Below, piece by piece: positions 42,575 to 51,875 of a stretch of 64,000 nt of DNA. How positions within the stretch are numbered: the first letter of the stretch is position 1; each line of letters starts with the position of its first letter. Origin of the DNA: QHXM01 sp032160165 (GTDB lineage: Bacteria; Acidobacteriota; Blastocatellia; Pyrinomonadales; Pyrinomonadaceae); contig JAVHWA010000035.1 in assembly GCA_032160165.1 (NCBI GenBank), positions 1 through 64,000 of the forward strand, written 5' to 3'. The notes below the pieces were generated by a model. It ran no database searches and had not been told where the DNA came from. It saw only the letters and a list, made by a program, of their open reading frames with translations. Position numbers and translations under genes: made by a program.

Positions 42575-44446
42575 TTAGGTGTGTGCCGGCTCGCTATAGA
42601 GTCGGTCGATCGTATCGCGATATTTCTCGTCGATCACGCGTCGTTTGACTTTGAGTGTGGGGGTAAGCTCGTCGCCTTCAATTGTCAGTTCGTTCTCGAG
42701 CAGCGCTATTCGCTTGACCCGCTCGAATTGGGCCAGGTCGGGCGTGAAACCAGCGACCTGGCGTTCAAAGAGATCGAGGATACGAGGGTGTTTCATCAAT
42801 TCGGCAGGCGTTCGCGCATCGATACCCTTGATGTCGGCGTACGAACGCAGCTGCTCCCAATCGGGCACGATCAATGCAGATGGAAACTTGCGACCGTTTC
42901 CCACCAGCACGACCTGATTGACAAAGCGAGATGTCTTGATCATCTGCTCGATTGGCTGAGGCGCGATGTACTTTCCGCCGGACGTCTTGAATAGCTCCTT
43001 CTTGCGATCTGTAATGCGCAGAAAGCCATCCCCGTCCAGCGTACCTATGTCGCCGGTTTTGAACCAACCGTCGTCGGTAAATACCGCGCGTGTCTCTTCG
43101 GGCTTGTTGAAATAGCCCTGCATGACGTTTGGCCCGCGCGTTTCGATCTCTCCGTCCGGAGCTATCCGCACTTCGACGTTATGAATCGGTTTGCCCACAG
43201 TTCCTATCCGATTGTCTTCGAGCGTCCCGGCAGAGATCACAGGCGATGTCTCGGTCAATCCGTAGCCCTGAACGATTGGAAGGCCCGCGCCGGCGAATAC
43301 GAGTGCGATCTCGTCCGGAAGCGCCGCACCACCCGAGACAAACAATCTGATTCGGCCTCCTACTCCCGCGTGCCATTTCGAGAAAACCAGCTTGGATGCG
43401 ATTTTGTACTTGAGGGCAAGCATCAATGGGACCTTTTGGTGGCTGATCGTACGCGTGGCGTATTGCTTGCCCACGCCGACGGCCCACACAAGCATGGCAG
43501 ATTTCACCTTTCCGCCTTCCGAGGCCTTGTCTTGTATCTTCGCGTATATCTTCTCGAACAGCCGCGGCACGCAGATCATCAGCGTGGGATGGACTTCGCG
43601 CAGATTGTCGCCGATCTTTTCCATAGACTCGGCGTAGTAGACTCCCATCCCATGATGCAGGTACATGTACATCGCCAGCCGTTCGAGCACGTGCGAAAAA
43701 GGAAGGACGGAGAGAACGCTGTCCGCTTCAGAGAACGAGAGATGACCCGATGAATCGATCACGTTGGTGGTGAGATTGGTGTGGGTCAACATCACGCCCT
43801 TCGGCTCGCCGGTAGTTCCCGATGTGTAGATGATTGTGGCCAGACTCTCGGGCTCGACCGCCCGCGATAACTCGTTGCTGAGTTGCGGCTGCTCGTTCGC
43901 GAGTTGACGACCGCGCTCTTCCACCTGCTTGAATGAGAGCGTGTTCGGTTCGCTCACTCCGTCATTGTCGAAGAATACTATTTGCCTGAGCGAGGCACAG
44001 CCGTCAATTGCTGCACAAATCTTTTGAAATTTTGCGATGTTCTGTACGAACAAAACGCGCGCGCCGGAATCGTTCAGAATATAAGCGACCTGTGGAGGTG
44101 TCAGCGTAGGGTAAATAGGAACGTCGACCGCGCCGGCGAAGAGACACCCTGCATCTGTCAAAGTCCATTCCGGGCAGTTTTCAGAAAGCAAAGCGACGCG
44201 GTCGCCCCGGCGTATTCCCAGAGAGTAGAGGCCGAGAGCAATATCGCGCGCGCGCGACAACATGTCATTCGAGGAGATCGAACGCCACTCGCCCCCTCTC
44301 TTGAAGTTCAATGCATCGGGCCTGTTGTGTAGTCGCACGGTACGCTCGAACATCTCGACTAGCGTCTTTGGCTCATCCGCTTCGAGCGGCAAGCGGTCGA
44401 CCGCAGCCGTAGAGTGGTCCAGAGTCTTTGTGATCTCAGCGGTCAT
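42575..44446 (-). CDS. fadD: Long-chain fatty-acid-CoA ligase
   Basis: A 623-residue AMP-forming acyl-CoA synthetase of the long-chain type. The AMP-binding P-loop is TIIYTSGTTGEPKGVMLTH, with the QGYGLTETSPV motif, the GWFKTGDIG adenylation motif and DRKKELFKTSGGKY in the hinge region. It activates fatty acids for the fadNAE enzymes encoded nearby. Its ATG overlaps the TetR stop codon as ATGA, so the regulator and the ligase are translationally coupled. Confidence 0.92.
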   Translation of the reverse strand: MTAEITKTLDHSTAAVDRLPLEADEPKTLVEMFERTVRLHNRPDALNFKRGGEWRSISSNDMLSRARDIALGLYSLGIRRGDRVALLSENCPEWTLTDAGCLFAGAVDVPIYPTLTPPQVAYILNDSGARVLFVQNIAKFQKICAAIDGCASLRQIVFFDNDGVSEPNTLSFKQVEERGRQLANEQPQLSNELSRAVEPESLATIIYTSGTTGEPKGVMLTHTNLTTNVIDSSGHLSFSEADSVLSVLPFSHVLERLAMYMYLHHGMGVYYAESMEKIGDNLREVHPTLMICVPRLFEKIYAKIQDKASEGGKVKSAMLVWAVGVGKQYATRTISHQKVPLMLALKYKIASKLVFSKWHAGVGGRIRLFVSGGAALPDEIALVFAGAGLPIVQGYGLTETSPVISAGTLEDNRIGTVGKPIHNVEVRIAPDGEIETRGPNVMQGYFNKPEETRAVFTDDGWFKTGDIGTLDGDGFLRITDRKKELFKTSGGKYIAPQPIEQMIKTSRFVNQVVLVGNGRKFPSALIVPDWEQLRSYADIKGIDARTPAELMKHPRILDLFERQVAGFTPDLAQFERVKRIALLENELTIEGDELTPTLKVKRRVIDEKYRDTIDRLYSEPAHT

Positions 44447-45060
44447 TTTCCAGCGCTCACTCCGTTGAGAAAAATATCCAGTACCTGATCCGCCATCGGC
44501 GCAAGTTTGTAACGACGTTTCGAGAGGATCCAGTTGGTGGCCATTTCATCCAGGGCGCCAAAGAAGACCTTTGATCCAACCGTCGCATTGAGCTCTTTTC
44601 GAAACACACCCGTCTGCTGTCCTTCTTCGACGGCAGATCGAATAAGGGTGAGGTATTCGGCGAAGCCGGCGGCGGAAAACTCTTCCATGAATTTGGTGGA
44701 GCTGCGCAGCTCTACCTGAAATACCACGGCGAGGTCACGATCAGCACCCAGCCGTTCAAGATGCAGACGAGCGATGCGGCGCAGCTTTTCGCGCGGGTCT
44801 GAAATCTCTTCGATCTGCTTGCGTGCTTCACTGACGGCATTGTCGACGCTTCGATCGAAAATCGAATGGAGGATCTCTTCCTTGCTTTTGAAATAGAGGT
44901 AGACGGTACCATCGGCGACGCCTGCCGCGCTGGCGATGTCAGCGACCTTTGAGTTGAAATAGCCGTTGTGCGCGAAGACGCGAGTTGCCGCCCGGAGGAT
45001 GGCCTCGCGTTTGTCGGATACCGGCGGGCGGAGTGTAGGTAGAGGCCGAAGTGTGCTCAT
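44443..45060 (-). CDS. TetR family regulator, probable FadR-type repressor
   Basis: A 205-residue TetR-type regulator. The N-terminal helix-turn-helix reads IASAAGVADGTVYLYFKSKEEIL. The C-terminal domain of about 140 residues would bind an acyl-CoA ligand. The start at 45060 is chosen over an upstream frame because the helix-turn-helix begins soon after it. The gene heads the operon with fadD, and a degenerate copy of the fad palindrome lies 42-61 bases upstream, consistent with self-control and with repression of fadN. The ligand is inferred. Confidence 0.85.
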   Translation of the reverse strand: MSTLRPLPTLRPPVSDKREAILRAATRVFAHNGYFNSKVADIASAAGVADGTVYLYFKSKEEILHSIFDRSVDNAVSEARKQIEEISDPREKLRRIARLHLERLGADRDLAVVFQVELRSSTKFMEEFSAAGFAEYLTLIRSAVEEGQQTGVFRKELNATVGSKVFFGALDEMATNWILSKRRYKLAPMADQVLDIFLNGVSAGK

Positions 45061-45101
45061 CTTTCGCGTAAACCTGTTTCGCTTGATTACTACGAGGGGC
45101 A

Positions 45102-45121
45102 CTGAATGAACAGCCACTCAG
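45102..45121 (-). promoter_or_regulatory. Degenerate fad operator upstream of the TetR gene
   Basis: Read on the plus strand, CTGAATGA-ACAG-CCACTCAG has one perfect arm and one arm with two mismatches to the palindrome at 37429-37448, with the same 4-base spacer. It suggests weaker autoregulation. Confidence 0.6.
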
Positions 45122-45221
45122 GCGAGCGACTAGCCTATCCTAAAGATGCGAAAATGAAAAACGCAAAAATGCGAACCAGGAAGGAAGTAGGTCGGGATTC
45201 ACTGGCACAGAGAACTGAGCC

Positions 45222-45320
45222 GATCATTTATTCATTTTTAACAATCGATTCGTTCGCGTTAGTGGTTGATGCCAGAGAACTGACGATAAATCAATGACCC
45301 AATGAATCAATGATCAAATC
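45222..45320. repeat. Tandem-word hairpin element (TCAATGA words)
   Basis: The left arm GATCATTTATTCATTTTTAA (45222-45241) and the right arm (45288-45320) AATCAATGACCCAATGAATC followed by AATGATCAAATC are reverse complements with a few mismatches. The element lies between the TetR gene and the MscS gene. Confidence 0.6.
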
Positions 45321-45329
45321 CCCCGCATG

Positions 45330-46328
45330 TCACCTTCTTGCATCTGCGTCCGCTTCGTGTTCCGGGATCTCTTCCGGCCCCGGGTCATCGCCGAGACTCT
45401 TGAACTGAACCGCGTCGCCACGGAAGTGGAGCTCCTGACGAGGGAAAGGAATCTCAATCTGCTTCTCTTTGAAGAGCCGATGAATTCGGTAGTTTATGTC
45501 GCTGCGTATCTGTGTATGGCGCCGCGGCCGGTTCGTCCAGACGAGCAGACGAAAGTCCAGGGAGTAGTCGCCAAAACCAAGAAACTGAACTCGTGCCTTC
45601 GGCTCCTCTAACAGATGCTCCACACCCTCTGCCGCCGTTTGAAGGGTTGCTGTCACCAGGTCAACATCTGCGTCATAAGCAACGCCTACGGGAATCGCTA
45701 TGCGTGACCGTCGCTCGCCATACGACCAATTGATCAAATTCTGATTTACCAGTTTCGAATTAGGGATGATGGCCGCGATGTGATCGTTGGTCATCACGAT
45801 GGTGGTTCGCAGATTGATGCTCTGCACGCGGCCTTCGACGCGCTGGTTGTTACGATCACTGATGGTGATAAAGTCGCCGATACGCACCGGCCGCTCGAAC
45901 AAAAGGATGAACCCGGAGGCCAGATCGCCCGCGATGAACTGGAGACCAAAGCCTATTCCAACAGAGAGAGCCGTGAAGACCACAGCCAGCGTCGTCAAAT
46001 CAAGATTGAAAGCAGTCTTAAGGGCGAAGAGGACGCCGAAGGTAATGACCAGGTAGTGAATCAGGCGAAGAACGGTGTATTGAATGCCGGGATCGAGGTG
46101 AGCGCGAGAAGCCAGGCGGCGTTCCATAAAGGAGCGCACCGAGCGCGAGATGACAATCGCAGCCACAAAGACCGCGACACCTATAACAATGCTGGCGGCG
46201 GAGATCTCAAAATTTCCGACGGTGAATTTGTAATTGATATAGCGCCAGACGCGCTGCGGCACGCTCTCGGGCTCCTGCAAGAGCGCAAGGCTAAGAGTGG
46301 CCGTTCGATTGAATGCTTCTATGAACAA
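45330..46328 (-). CDS. Small-conductance mechanosensitive channel (MscS family)
   Basis: A 332-residue MscS-type channel. Three or four transmembrane segments lie in residues 40-135. The pore helix TM3 is ALSVGIGFGLQFIAGDLASGFILLFERPVRIGD, given here only in part: the glycine and alanine pattern around residues 125-140 is typical. The beta domain follows with GRVQSINLRTTIVMTNDHIAAIIPNSKL. It relieves osmotic pressure on down-shock. The start is a TTG at 46328 and could be wrong. The acidic tail EEIPEHEADADA is unusual but not unique. Confidence 0.9.
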   Translation of the reverse strand: MFIEAFNRTATLSLALLQEPESVPQRVWRYINYKFTVGNFEISAASIVIGVAVFVAAIVISRSVRSFMERRLASRAHLDPGIQYTVLRLIHYLVITFGVLFALKTAFNLDLTTLAVVFTALSVGIGFGLQFIAGDLASGFILLFERPVRIGDFITISDRNNQRVEGRVQSINLRTTIVMTNDHIAAIIPNSKLVNQNLINWSYGERRSRIAIPVGVAYDADVDLVTATLQTAAEGVEHLLEEPKARVQFLGFGDYSLDFRLLVWTNRPRRHTQIRSDINYRIHRLFKEKQIEIPFPRQELHFRGDAVQFKSLGDDPGPEEIPEHEADADARR

Positions 46329-46346
46329 AATTCGATTAAATTCAAA

Positions 46347-46390
46347 AGTCCAGCGTCCGAAGCCTGACTTTGGACACTGGACTTTGGACT
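46347..46390. repeat. Short tandem-word element (TCCAAAG family)
   Basis: AGTCCAGCGTCCGAAG (46347-46362) faces CTTTGGA, CACTGGA, CTTTGGA (46368-46388). It is a compact member of the TCCAAAG family, located just before the tRNA gene. Confidence 0.65.
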
Positions 46391-46398
46391 GGGAATTC

Positions 46399-46484
46399 TG
46401 GCGGAGGCTGAGGGACTCGAACCCCCAAGCGCTTGCGCGCGCCGGTTTTCAAGACCGGTGACTTACCAATTAGCCTAAGCCTCC
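46399..46484 (-). tRNA. tRNA-Ser (anticodon UGA)
   Basis: On the minus strand the acceptor stem GGAGGCT pairs with AGCCTCC, the anticodon arm is CCGGT-CTTGAAA-ACCGG (anticodon TGA), a long variable arm (CGCGCGCAAGCGCTT) is typical of serine tRNAs, and the T arm is GGGGG-TTCGAGT-CCCTC. The discriminator base is G and CCA is encoded. Confidence 0.95.
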
Positions 46485-46545
46485 GCGAAATATTGTTCTC
46501 ACAATATACCGTACGGGCGAAGCGTGCTCAACTTCCGCTTTAGTC

Positions 46546-46565
46546 CGACAAACTTCAGTTTGTCG
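46546..46565. repeat. CGACAAACT palindrome
   Basis: CGACAAACT-TC-AGTTTGTCG, a perfect 9-bp stem with a 2-base loop, 25 bases beyond the stop codon of the thioredoxin-reductase-like gene, where it may protect or end the transcript. It is one of the ACAAGCT-type palindromes. Confidence 0.6.
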
Positions 46566-46590
46566 AAAGGTAGCGTCAATCTCAGGCTTC

Positions 46591-47538
46591 TCAGACATCG
46601 TGCTCTTTCTTGATGAGGGATTTGTGAATATGTATCGCGGCCATTGCCCCTTCGGCCGCCGCGACAACGGCAAGTTGAGAGTGCGGAGTGACATCACCGG
46701 CAGCGTAGACGCCCGGCACACTGGTTTGCTGCTCGTCGTCTACCCACAATAATCCGCATTCCTCATCAAGCTTGCATCCTAGCATCTCGTGCAACTCTCC
46801 CGACATTTCGGTTCCGAAGTTGAAGAAGAGCGCGTCGCATTCGATAGCTTGTCCATCATCGAGCCTTACGCGTTCTATTTGCTTCGCCTTCGAATCGCCT
46901 TCGAGTGCAGTGACGCGCCGGTTCGTGATTGGGATTGCGAATGGAGCCAGCTTGGCGCGATGTTCATCGGTGATGCCTTCATCGTGGCCGTCTGTTATCA
47001 GAGTCAGTTTGTCTGTCCACGCGAGAAGGCCGTAGGTAAAGTCGATTGCGTCCCGGCCGTGGCCGAGGACGGCAACACGTTTGTCCGAGACTTCGTAGCC
47101 ATCGCAGTCAGGACAGTGATGTACCGTGGCCCCGTAAAAGTCCAGGAACCCAGGACAGTCCGGAGTTAAGTCACGCAGGCCGGTGGCAAGCAAGAGCCGA
47201 CGCGTTTCGAACGAACGCACCGGGGGAGTCTTACTGGTACCGCCGTCTCCCGTGCTCACACGAAAATGCTTATCCGAAAGTGCTTCGACCCTTGTCACAC
47301 AGCCTTCGACAATCAGCCCGCCGTACTTCGTAACCTCATCGCGTCCGCGGGCCAAAAGCTCCTCGGGCAGGATTCCATCGTGGCCGAGAAAGCCGTGTAC
47401 GCCGTGCGAATATAGGTTGCGCGGAGAGTTGTGATGAAAGACGAGTACGCGGCGCCGGTAACGAGCAAGAAAGAGTCCTGCGGACAAGCCGGCGGGCCCT
47501 CCTCCAATCACGATGCAATCGTAGATTCCGTCGCTCAT
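46591..47538 (-). CDS. Thioredoxin reductase-like NAD(P)/FAD oxidoreductase
   Basis: A 315-residue pyridine nucleotide-disulfide oxidoreductase of the small TrxB-like class. The FAD motif is CIVIGGGPAGLSAGLFLARY. The redox motif is C142-P-D-C145 in VHHCPDCDGYEV, and the NAD-binding motif is VAVLGHGRDAIDF, with GHG in place of the usual GGG or GxG. The end VYAAGDVTPHSQ is typical. It begins 6 bases after the VWA-protein gene stops, so it is probably in the same operon. Its partner thioredoxin is not in the window. Confidence 0.87.
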   Translation of the reverse strand: MSDGIYDCIVIGGGPAGLSAGLFLARYRRRVLVFHHNSPRNLYSHGVHGFLGHDGILPEELLARGRDEVTKYGGLIVEGCVTRVEALSDKHFRVSTGDGGTSKTPPVRSFETRRLLLATGLRDLTPDCPGFLDFYGATVHHCPDCDGYEVSDKRVAVLGHGRDAIDFTYGLLAWTDKLTLITDGHDEGITDEHRAKLAPFAIPITNRRVTALEGDSKAKQIERVRLDDGQAIECDALFFNFGTEMSGELHEMLGCKLDEECGLLWVDDEQQTSVPGVYAAGDVTPHSQLAVVAAAEGAMAAIHIHKSLIKKEHDV

Positions 47539-47544
47539 GGGTCC

Positions 47545-50500
47545 TTAAGTCGTAAGCCGTCTGTAAATCCCCGGCATGCGTTCAGGCAGCGACATCACAT
47601 CGTCGATGATCGTATAACCGATGTCGCCGTAGAGGTCGCGTAGCTCGGATTCTGATTCGCGGTCGATCGTGATGCAAAAGGGAGTGATGCCCTGGAGCTT
47701 TGCCTGCCGCAGAGCTTCGCGCGTGTCTTCGCGGGCATAACGCGCATCTCCGTAGTCATGATCGTAGGGCCGCCCATCTGAAAGGACGATCAAAAGCCGC
47801 GTGCGCGCCTCCTGTTGCGCCAGCCGCGAAGCTGCATGTCGTATGGCCGCCCCGAGCCGGGTGTTGTTCTGGTATGTAATGCCTCCGATGCGGCGCTCGA
47901 TCTCTTCGGAGTATCGTTCGTTGAAGTCTTTCACCACATAAAACTTCACGTTGCGCCTGCCTTCCGAGGTGAACCCGTTGATCGAGTAACAGTCACCCAC
48001 CGCTTCGAGCGCTTCGCTCATCAACACCAGACCTTCTTTTTCAATCTCTATGATGCGGCGCCCCGGGTGCGTATAAGGCTGAAGCGGGTGACGTCCGATG
48101 GTACGCGCGGTGGACGAGGACTGATCGAGCAGAAATGAAACGGTGACATCACGCCTGCGCCGCAGGCGTTTGGTGTAGAGCCGTTCGGATTGATGGCCGT
48201 CCGCCCGGCGATCGATGATGTAATCGATCACAGCATTGAGATCGTAGTCTTCTCCATCGATTTCATTGGCGACGCGGAGAAGGTTCTCCGGTTTCATCAG
48301 TTGAAACTGGTGCCTTATCGATGAGATGACGCCGCGATGCCGCTCGCGCGTTTGCTCCACGAAAATACGATCGCCCGTCCTGACGTGTTTTTCTATTACG
48401 CGACACCAGCCAAGGCGATGGTCGGTCAGGTCTCTGTCCCACTCGTCATAATTGTAGGCTACCTCGCCCTCCTCCAGACCTTGTTCCGGCATTTCCCCGT
48501 GAGTCCAGCTTTCGACACCGTCAAGCTCATCCGGCTCGCCCTCCGGTTCCATCTTGTTCCATGCATTGAAGAGCTCGCGGGCGTCGGACTGTTGAGAATC
48601 TCTTTCAGGCTTACTCGCCTGGTCGCTCATCTCCATGGTCGAGTCGCCGAGATCGCTATCGGCGTCTTCTTCGGTGGTCTCGGCCTGTTGTTGGCCTTGT
48701 TCTGGCGAGATCGATTGAAATAGAGAATAGACCCGACTGGTTGCCATCAACGTATCGGCGACGTCAGCGTGTTGGTGGGAAAGATAATCGAGGACGATTG
48801 TTTCGACTTCGGAAACGATCTGTCCATAGAACTGACGCGAGTCCTCGAGCGCGCCACCGCAGAGCGTGATCTGGAATAGCAGCTCGAAAGGAACCAGCGC
48901 CGGCGGAAGATCGATGATTCGCGGACGATGTTTGCGCAAGTGATCTCGCGTAAGATCAAGATCTCGCGAAAGCCCGCGATAGGTTAGGCGCAGGCGACGA
49001 TCAATGCGTCCGTTCTCGAGCGTGCCGAAAATCCTGTATGCCAAAGCCTTCTGCGGAAAGACTGCGAGTATGGCGCGATAATCCGAGTCGGGCGGCAGCG
49101 GTCGGCGCGCACGGTCGGATATGCGTGCTTCGTCTTCCGGGGGGTTGGCGGTCTCGCTCTCTGCCAACTCGTTGATGTAACCATCAAGCGAGAACGCATC
49201 GCGCGCATCCAGGTTCTCGTCCGCATACAGTTCGGCGAGGGCGGCGAAGGCGGCACGCAGCCCGGAAGTGTCCAGTTCGTGTGTTCCGAACTCGATTTGA
49301 CCGGCGGCGTGCGCGGCCAGAACTTTATAAAGTCGGAAATCAAGCAGCTCATCTCCGAACTCGTCAACATGCGCCGGCAAGTGAATCGTCCTGCCGTCAT
49401 TGATCCGCACCTGGTCGGTAAACGAGGCAAGAGCCGCAATCTCGACGCTGCGGCCCGTCAATGCTTCGACATATAAACCAAGGAGATGCTGAACCTTCTC
49501 CAGTGAAAGTCCGGAGCCTCCGGTATGAAGCGCATCGCTGCTGCGTCGGGTTTCGAGCGCGTAGTAACTCCTTCGAGCGCGCGGGTCGGCCCTCTCGGCT
49601 GACAAGCCATCGCGTGCCCACTGTTCGAACTGCTCGATAGAAACCACTCTCAGCGCCGCCTGACTGGAACGAAAACATTCGAGCGCCGATTCTCCGTCAA
49701 CACGAGCGACCTCCGCAGTCGCCTTGATGATACGGAGCGCAAGCTGAATTCCGCGGTCGGTATCTTCGGCCAGGCTCTGGAAGAACGATGGACCGGCCCG
49801 AACGAACGCGATTAAGTTCGCGTTGCCGTGTTCGGCCACTATCCATAAAAGGTCGATCCAGGACTCAAATGCTTTCGGAATCGTTCGCAGGACTTCACCA
49901 CCGGCGAGCAGCACGTGAAGCGCCGCGCCTCCGCCGCGCTCGAGAAAATCTCCGGCGCGTCGAAGCAATAGAAGCGCTCTCTCGCTGGTTTGTCCCGCCA
50001 GCGCCGCGGGCATGGCGGTCCATGCGTCGGAGGCTATGCCGCCGGCGCGCGCCGCGAACGATGAAGCGAGACCAATAGTCGCAGCGAAAATCGTTGGACC
50101 ATCGGCGCCAAAATCTCGCATCCGCCTGATCAATCGAGGACTGGCCTTGAGGAAGTCAGCACTGTGTTTGGCCGAGCGCTTCGAGATCTCCGCAGCGACT
50201 TCGAAGATCGAGCGGAGGAGAGATGGGTCTGGCACGTAATCAACAAGTGAGGGAGCTCGCTTGAATGTTTCGAGCGCGACCGAGCTCGAGAGTGTCATTT
50301 GTCGGGAACAGATCTGAAAGACCAGTGGCCTTGCTTCAAGAGGCACGCGCAGCAAATCGCCGACGCCCTCCGCGAAAAATGAGACGGCGGTTTCGACATC
50401 TCCCATTGCGAGCCGCCGACCCATCTCGCCCCATGCCCGCAACTCAGTTAGCTCCAGAGAGCGCGCCACTTTTGCGGCGGCGCGCAAAAACTCTATGCTC

Positions 50501-50715
50501 GCGCGCAACGAGACTGCTGCTATCGACGCGCTAAGCTCGAGCGTGGCAAGCGCGGCGTCCGAAGGCAGCGACCCCAGTTCGCGCGCTAGCCCGGCAATAG
50601 TGCGGCGCTCAGTCACGCTCTTAACTGAACGCAGGCGTGCCTGGAACGCGCGCTCGAGCGAGTCGTGGTCGCGTTCCGGATCGCTTGCGCCCGTCCTGGT
50701 CTCGTCTTCTGTCAT
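47545..50715 (-). CDS. Large VWA-domain protein, NorD/CbbO-type
   Basis: A 1056-residue protein. The C-terminal 200 residues are a von Willebrand factor A domain with a complete MIDAS: D864-x-S866-x-S868 in FLLDQSSST, T952 in NNTRLG and D980 in LSDGRPY. This region matches NorD and CbbO proteins, which work with MoxR-type AAA+ ATPases to activate or insert metal cofactors. The N-terminal 550 residues form helical, HEAT-like repeats, making it far longer than typical NorD. An acidic linker of about 90 residues (679-770) precedes the VWA. The ATG at 50715 is chosen over an upstream TTG. The partner ATPase lies in the same operon. Confidence 0.85.
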   Translation of the reverse strand: MTEDETRTGASDPERDHDSLERAFQARLRSVKSVTERRTIAGLARELGSLPSDAALATLELSASIAAVSLRASIEFLRAAAKVARSLELTELRAWGEMGRRLAMGDVETAVSFFAEGVGDLLRVPLEARPLVFQICSRQMTLSSSVALETFKRAPSLVDYVPDPSLLRSIFEVAAEISKRSAKHSADFLKASPRLIRRMRDFGADGPTIFAATIGLASSFAARAGGIASDAWTAMPAALAGQTSERALLLLRRAGDFLERGGGAALHVLLAGGEVLRTIPKAFESWIDLLWIVAEHGNANLIAFVRAGPSFFQSLAEDTDRGIQLALRIIKATAEVARVDGESALECFRSSQAALRVVSIEQFEQWARDGLSAERADPRARRSYYALETRRSSDALHTGGSGLSLEKVQHLLGLYVEALTGRSVEIAALASFTDQVRINDGRTIHLPAHVDEFGDELLDFRLYKVLAAHAAGQIEFGTHELDTSGLRAAFAALAELYADENLDARDAFSLDGYINELAESETANPPEDEARISDRARRPLPPDSDYRAILAVFPQKALAYRIFGTLENGRIDRRLRLTYRGLSRDLDLTRDHLRKHRPRIIDLPPALVPFELLFQITLCGGALEDSRQFYGQIVSEVETIVLDYLSHQHADVADTLMATSRVYSLFQSISPEQGQQQAETTEEDADSDLGDSTMEMSDQASKPERDSQQSDARELFNAWNKMEPEGEPDELDGVESWTHGEMPEQGLEEGEVAYNYDEWDRDLTDHRLGWCRVIEKHVRTGDRIFVEQTRERHRGVISSIRHQFQLMKPENLLRVANEIDGEDYDLNAVIDYIIDRRADGHQSERLYTKRLRRRRDVTVSFLLDQSSSTARTIGRHPLQPYTHPGRRIIEIEKEGLVLMSEALEAVGDCYSINGFTSEGRRNVKFYVVKDFNERYSEEIERRIGGITYQNNTRLGAAIRHAASRLAQQEARTRLLIVLSDGRPYDHDYGDARYAREDTREALRQAKLQGITPFCITIDRESESELRDLYGDIGYTIIDDVMSLPERMPGIYRRLTT

Positions 50716-50749
50716 GCGATCGATAGAATGAGTATCAAAATTTGCAGAT

Positions 50750-51382
50750 TCAGGTGGAAAGGGCAATCAGCCACTGAGCGCTGAAGTACGTGCCGAGGAT
50801 GATAAGCTGCGCGCTCCTAAAGCGCCCACGAAATCTCTCGAGAGCGAGCACCGAGTCCGACGCGATGAATAGAATCGCACCCACAAAGGCTTGACGGCTT
50901 CCGATTTGGCCCGTCAACATCCAACGGCTGGCAGCCACCCAACCCATCATCAGGATCGCAATCATGTAGAAAATGACGGGTGCTTTCATCTCCTTCAAAT
51001 GGGCCCAGAGCAAACGCAGCATCAGGATTCCATAGATCAGGAATGGAATCAGTTCCCATGCTGAGAGAGCACGGCCGCTCTCGCGCATGAAGGCCGCGAT
51101 GTAGAAAATGTGGGCAGCGAGAAAGCTTACGAGCCCGGGAATAAATCGGTCGCTCGGGAGCATCAGAAAAATATCACCAATGAGAGAGAAGACAAGACCC
51201 GCGATAATCGCCTGCCTATAAAATGAAGATGTCGGATTCTTCGATTGCAGCGCGATCAAAGTGACGAGGACGATTGTCAGCGGCTTGAATAGATAAAGAG
51301 TGAGCCGCCTTCCCTGGTACATCGCCAGGATAGTGAGAGTCGCCGAGATAAGCGTCGCAGCGGATAAGAAAGCTACCAGCAT
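50750..51382 (-). CDS. Lysoplasmalogenase-like membrane protein (YhhN family)
   Basis: A 210-residue polytopic membrane protein with about seven segments. The signature SLIGDIFLMLP and the late ASDSVLALERF belong to the YhhN/TMEM86 family, which hydrolyses the vinyl ether bond of lysoplasmalogens in animals; the bacterial role is less clear. The ATG at 51382 begins at MLVAFLSAATL; an upstream extension would overlap the previous gene. It lies between the NorQ-like ATPase and the VWA-protein gene, so it is embedded in that operon. Confidence 0.82.
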   Translation of the reverse strand: MLVAFLSAATLISATLTILAMYQGRRLTLYLFKPLTIVLVTLIALQSKNPTSSFYRQAIIAGLVFSLIGDIFLMLPSDRFIPGLVSFLAAHIFYIAAFMRESGRALSAWELIPFLIYGILMLRLLWAHLKEMKAPVIFYMIAILMMGWVAASRWMLTGQIGSRQAFVGAILFIASDSVLALERFRGRFRSAQLIILGTYFSAQWLIALST

Positions 51383-51392
51383 CGATTGTTCG

Positions 51393-51875
51393 TTAGTCCG
51401 ATATTCTGGCAAAACCGAAGGCGAGAAGCACGACCGCCGCATGCATCAGGACACCGACGATCAAGCCAACGCGGAAAGTCCGGCGATTTATCCCGACCCA
51501 GGCGCGACGCAACGTTATCGCGCCGAGCGGTAGAAATAACACCAGGCCGGTGACGAGGCCGGGCGAATAGGAACGCGTTCCGATGGTCCCCAGTAGATGA
51601 GCCAATGCGTTGATCAAGACGGACGTGCCGAACGCGACCAGCAGCCATCGAAACGACCTTGCCTTGAGGACAACCAGAACGCTCACAGTCATCAAAACCA
51701 GCGCTGCACCGTTCCAGCTTAGGAAGTTCGCGCTCGAGGTTTCGACGCCCCAGATTCTGGAAATCCACCGAGGAAAGTCGCCGAGGTATTCTTCTGTGAT
51801 GTGCAGCAGGAAAGAAACGGGAAACAGCCACACCCAGCTTCCGATAAAGTCAGTATCTGGAATCCGCGTGTTCAA
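51393..51875 (-). CDS. HXXEE domain membrane protein
   Basis: A 160-residue membrane protein with about four helices. The H-x-x-E-E motif is HITEE in FLLHITEEYLGDFP near residue 26, with a further His in LINALAHLLG near residue 92. The family is thought to be metal-binding but has no proven function. Its TTG start overlaps the NorQ-like stop codon by three bases (TTGA). It is the second gene of the operon and could supply the membrane part of a NorQ/NorD-type system, but this is inference. Confidence 0.72.
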   Translation of the reverse strand: MNTRIPDTDFIGSWVWLFPVSFLLHITEEYLGDFPRWISRIWGVETSSANFLSWNGAALVLMTVSVLVVLKARSFRWLLVAFGTSVLINALAHLLGTIGTRSYSPGLVTGLVLFLPLGAITLRRAWVGINRRTFRVGLIVGVLMHAAVVLLAFGFARISD

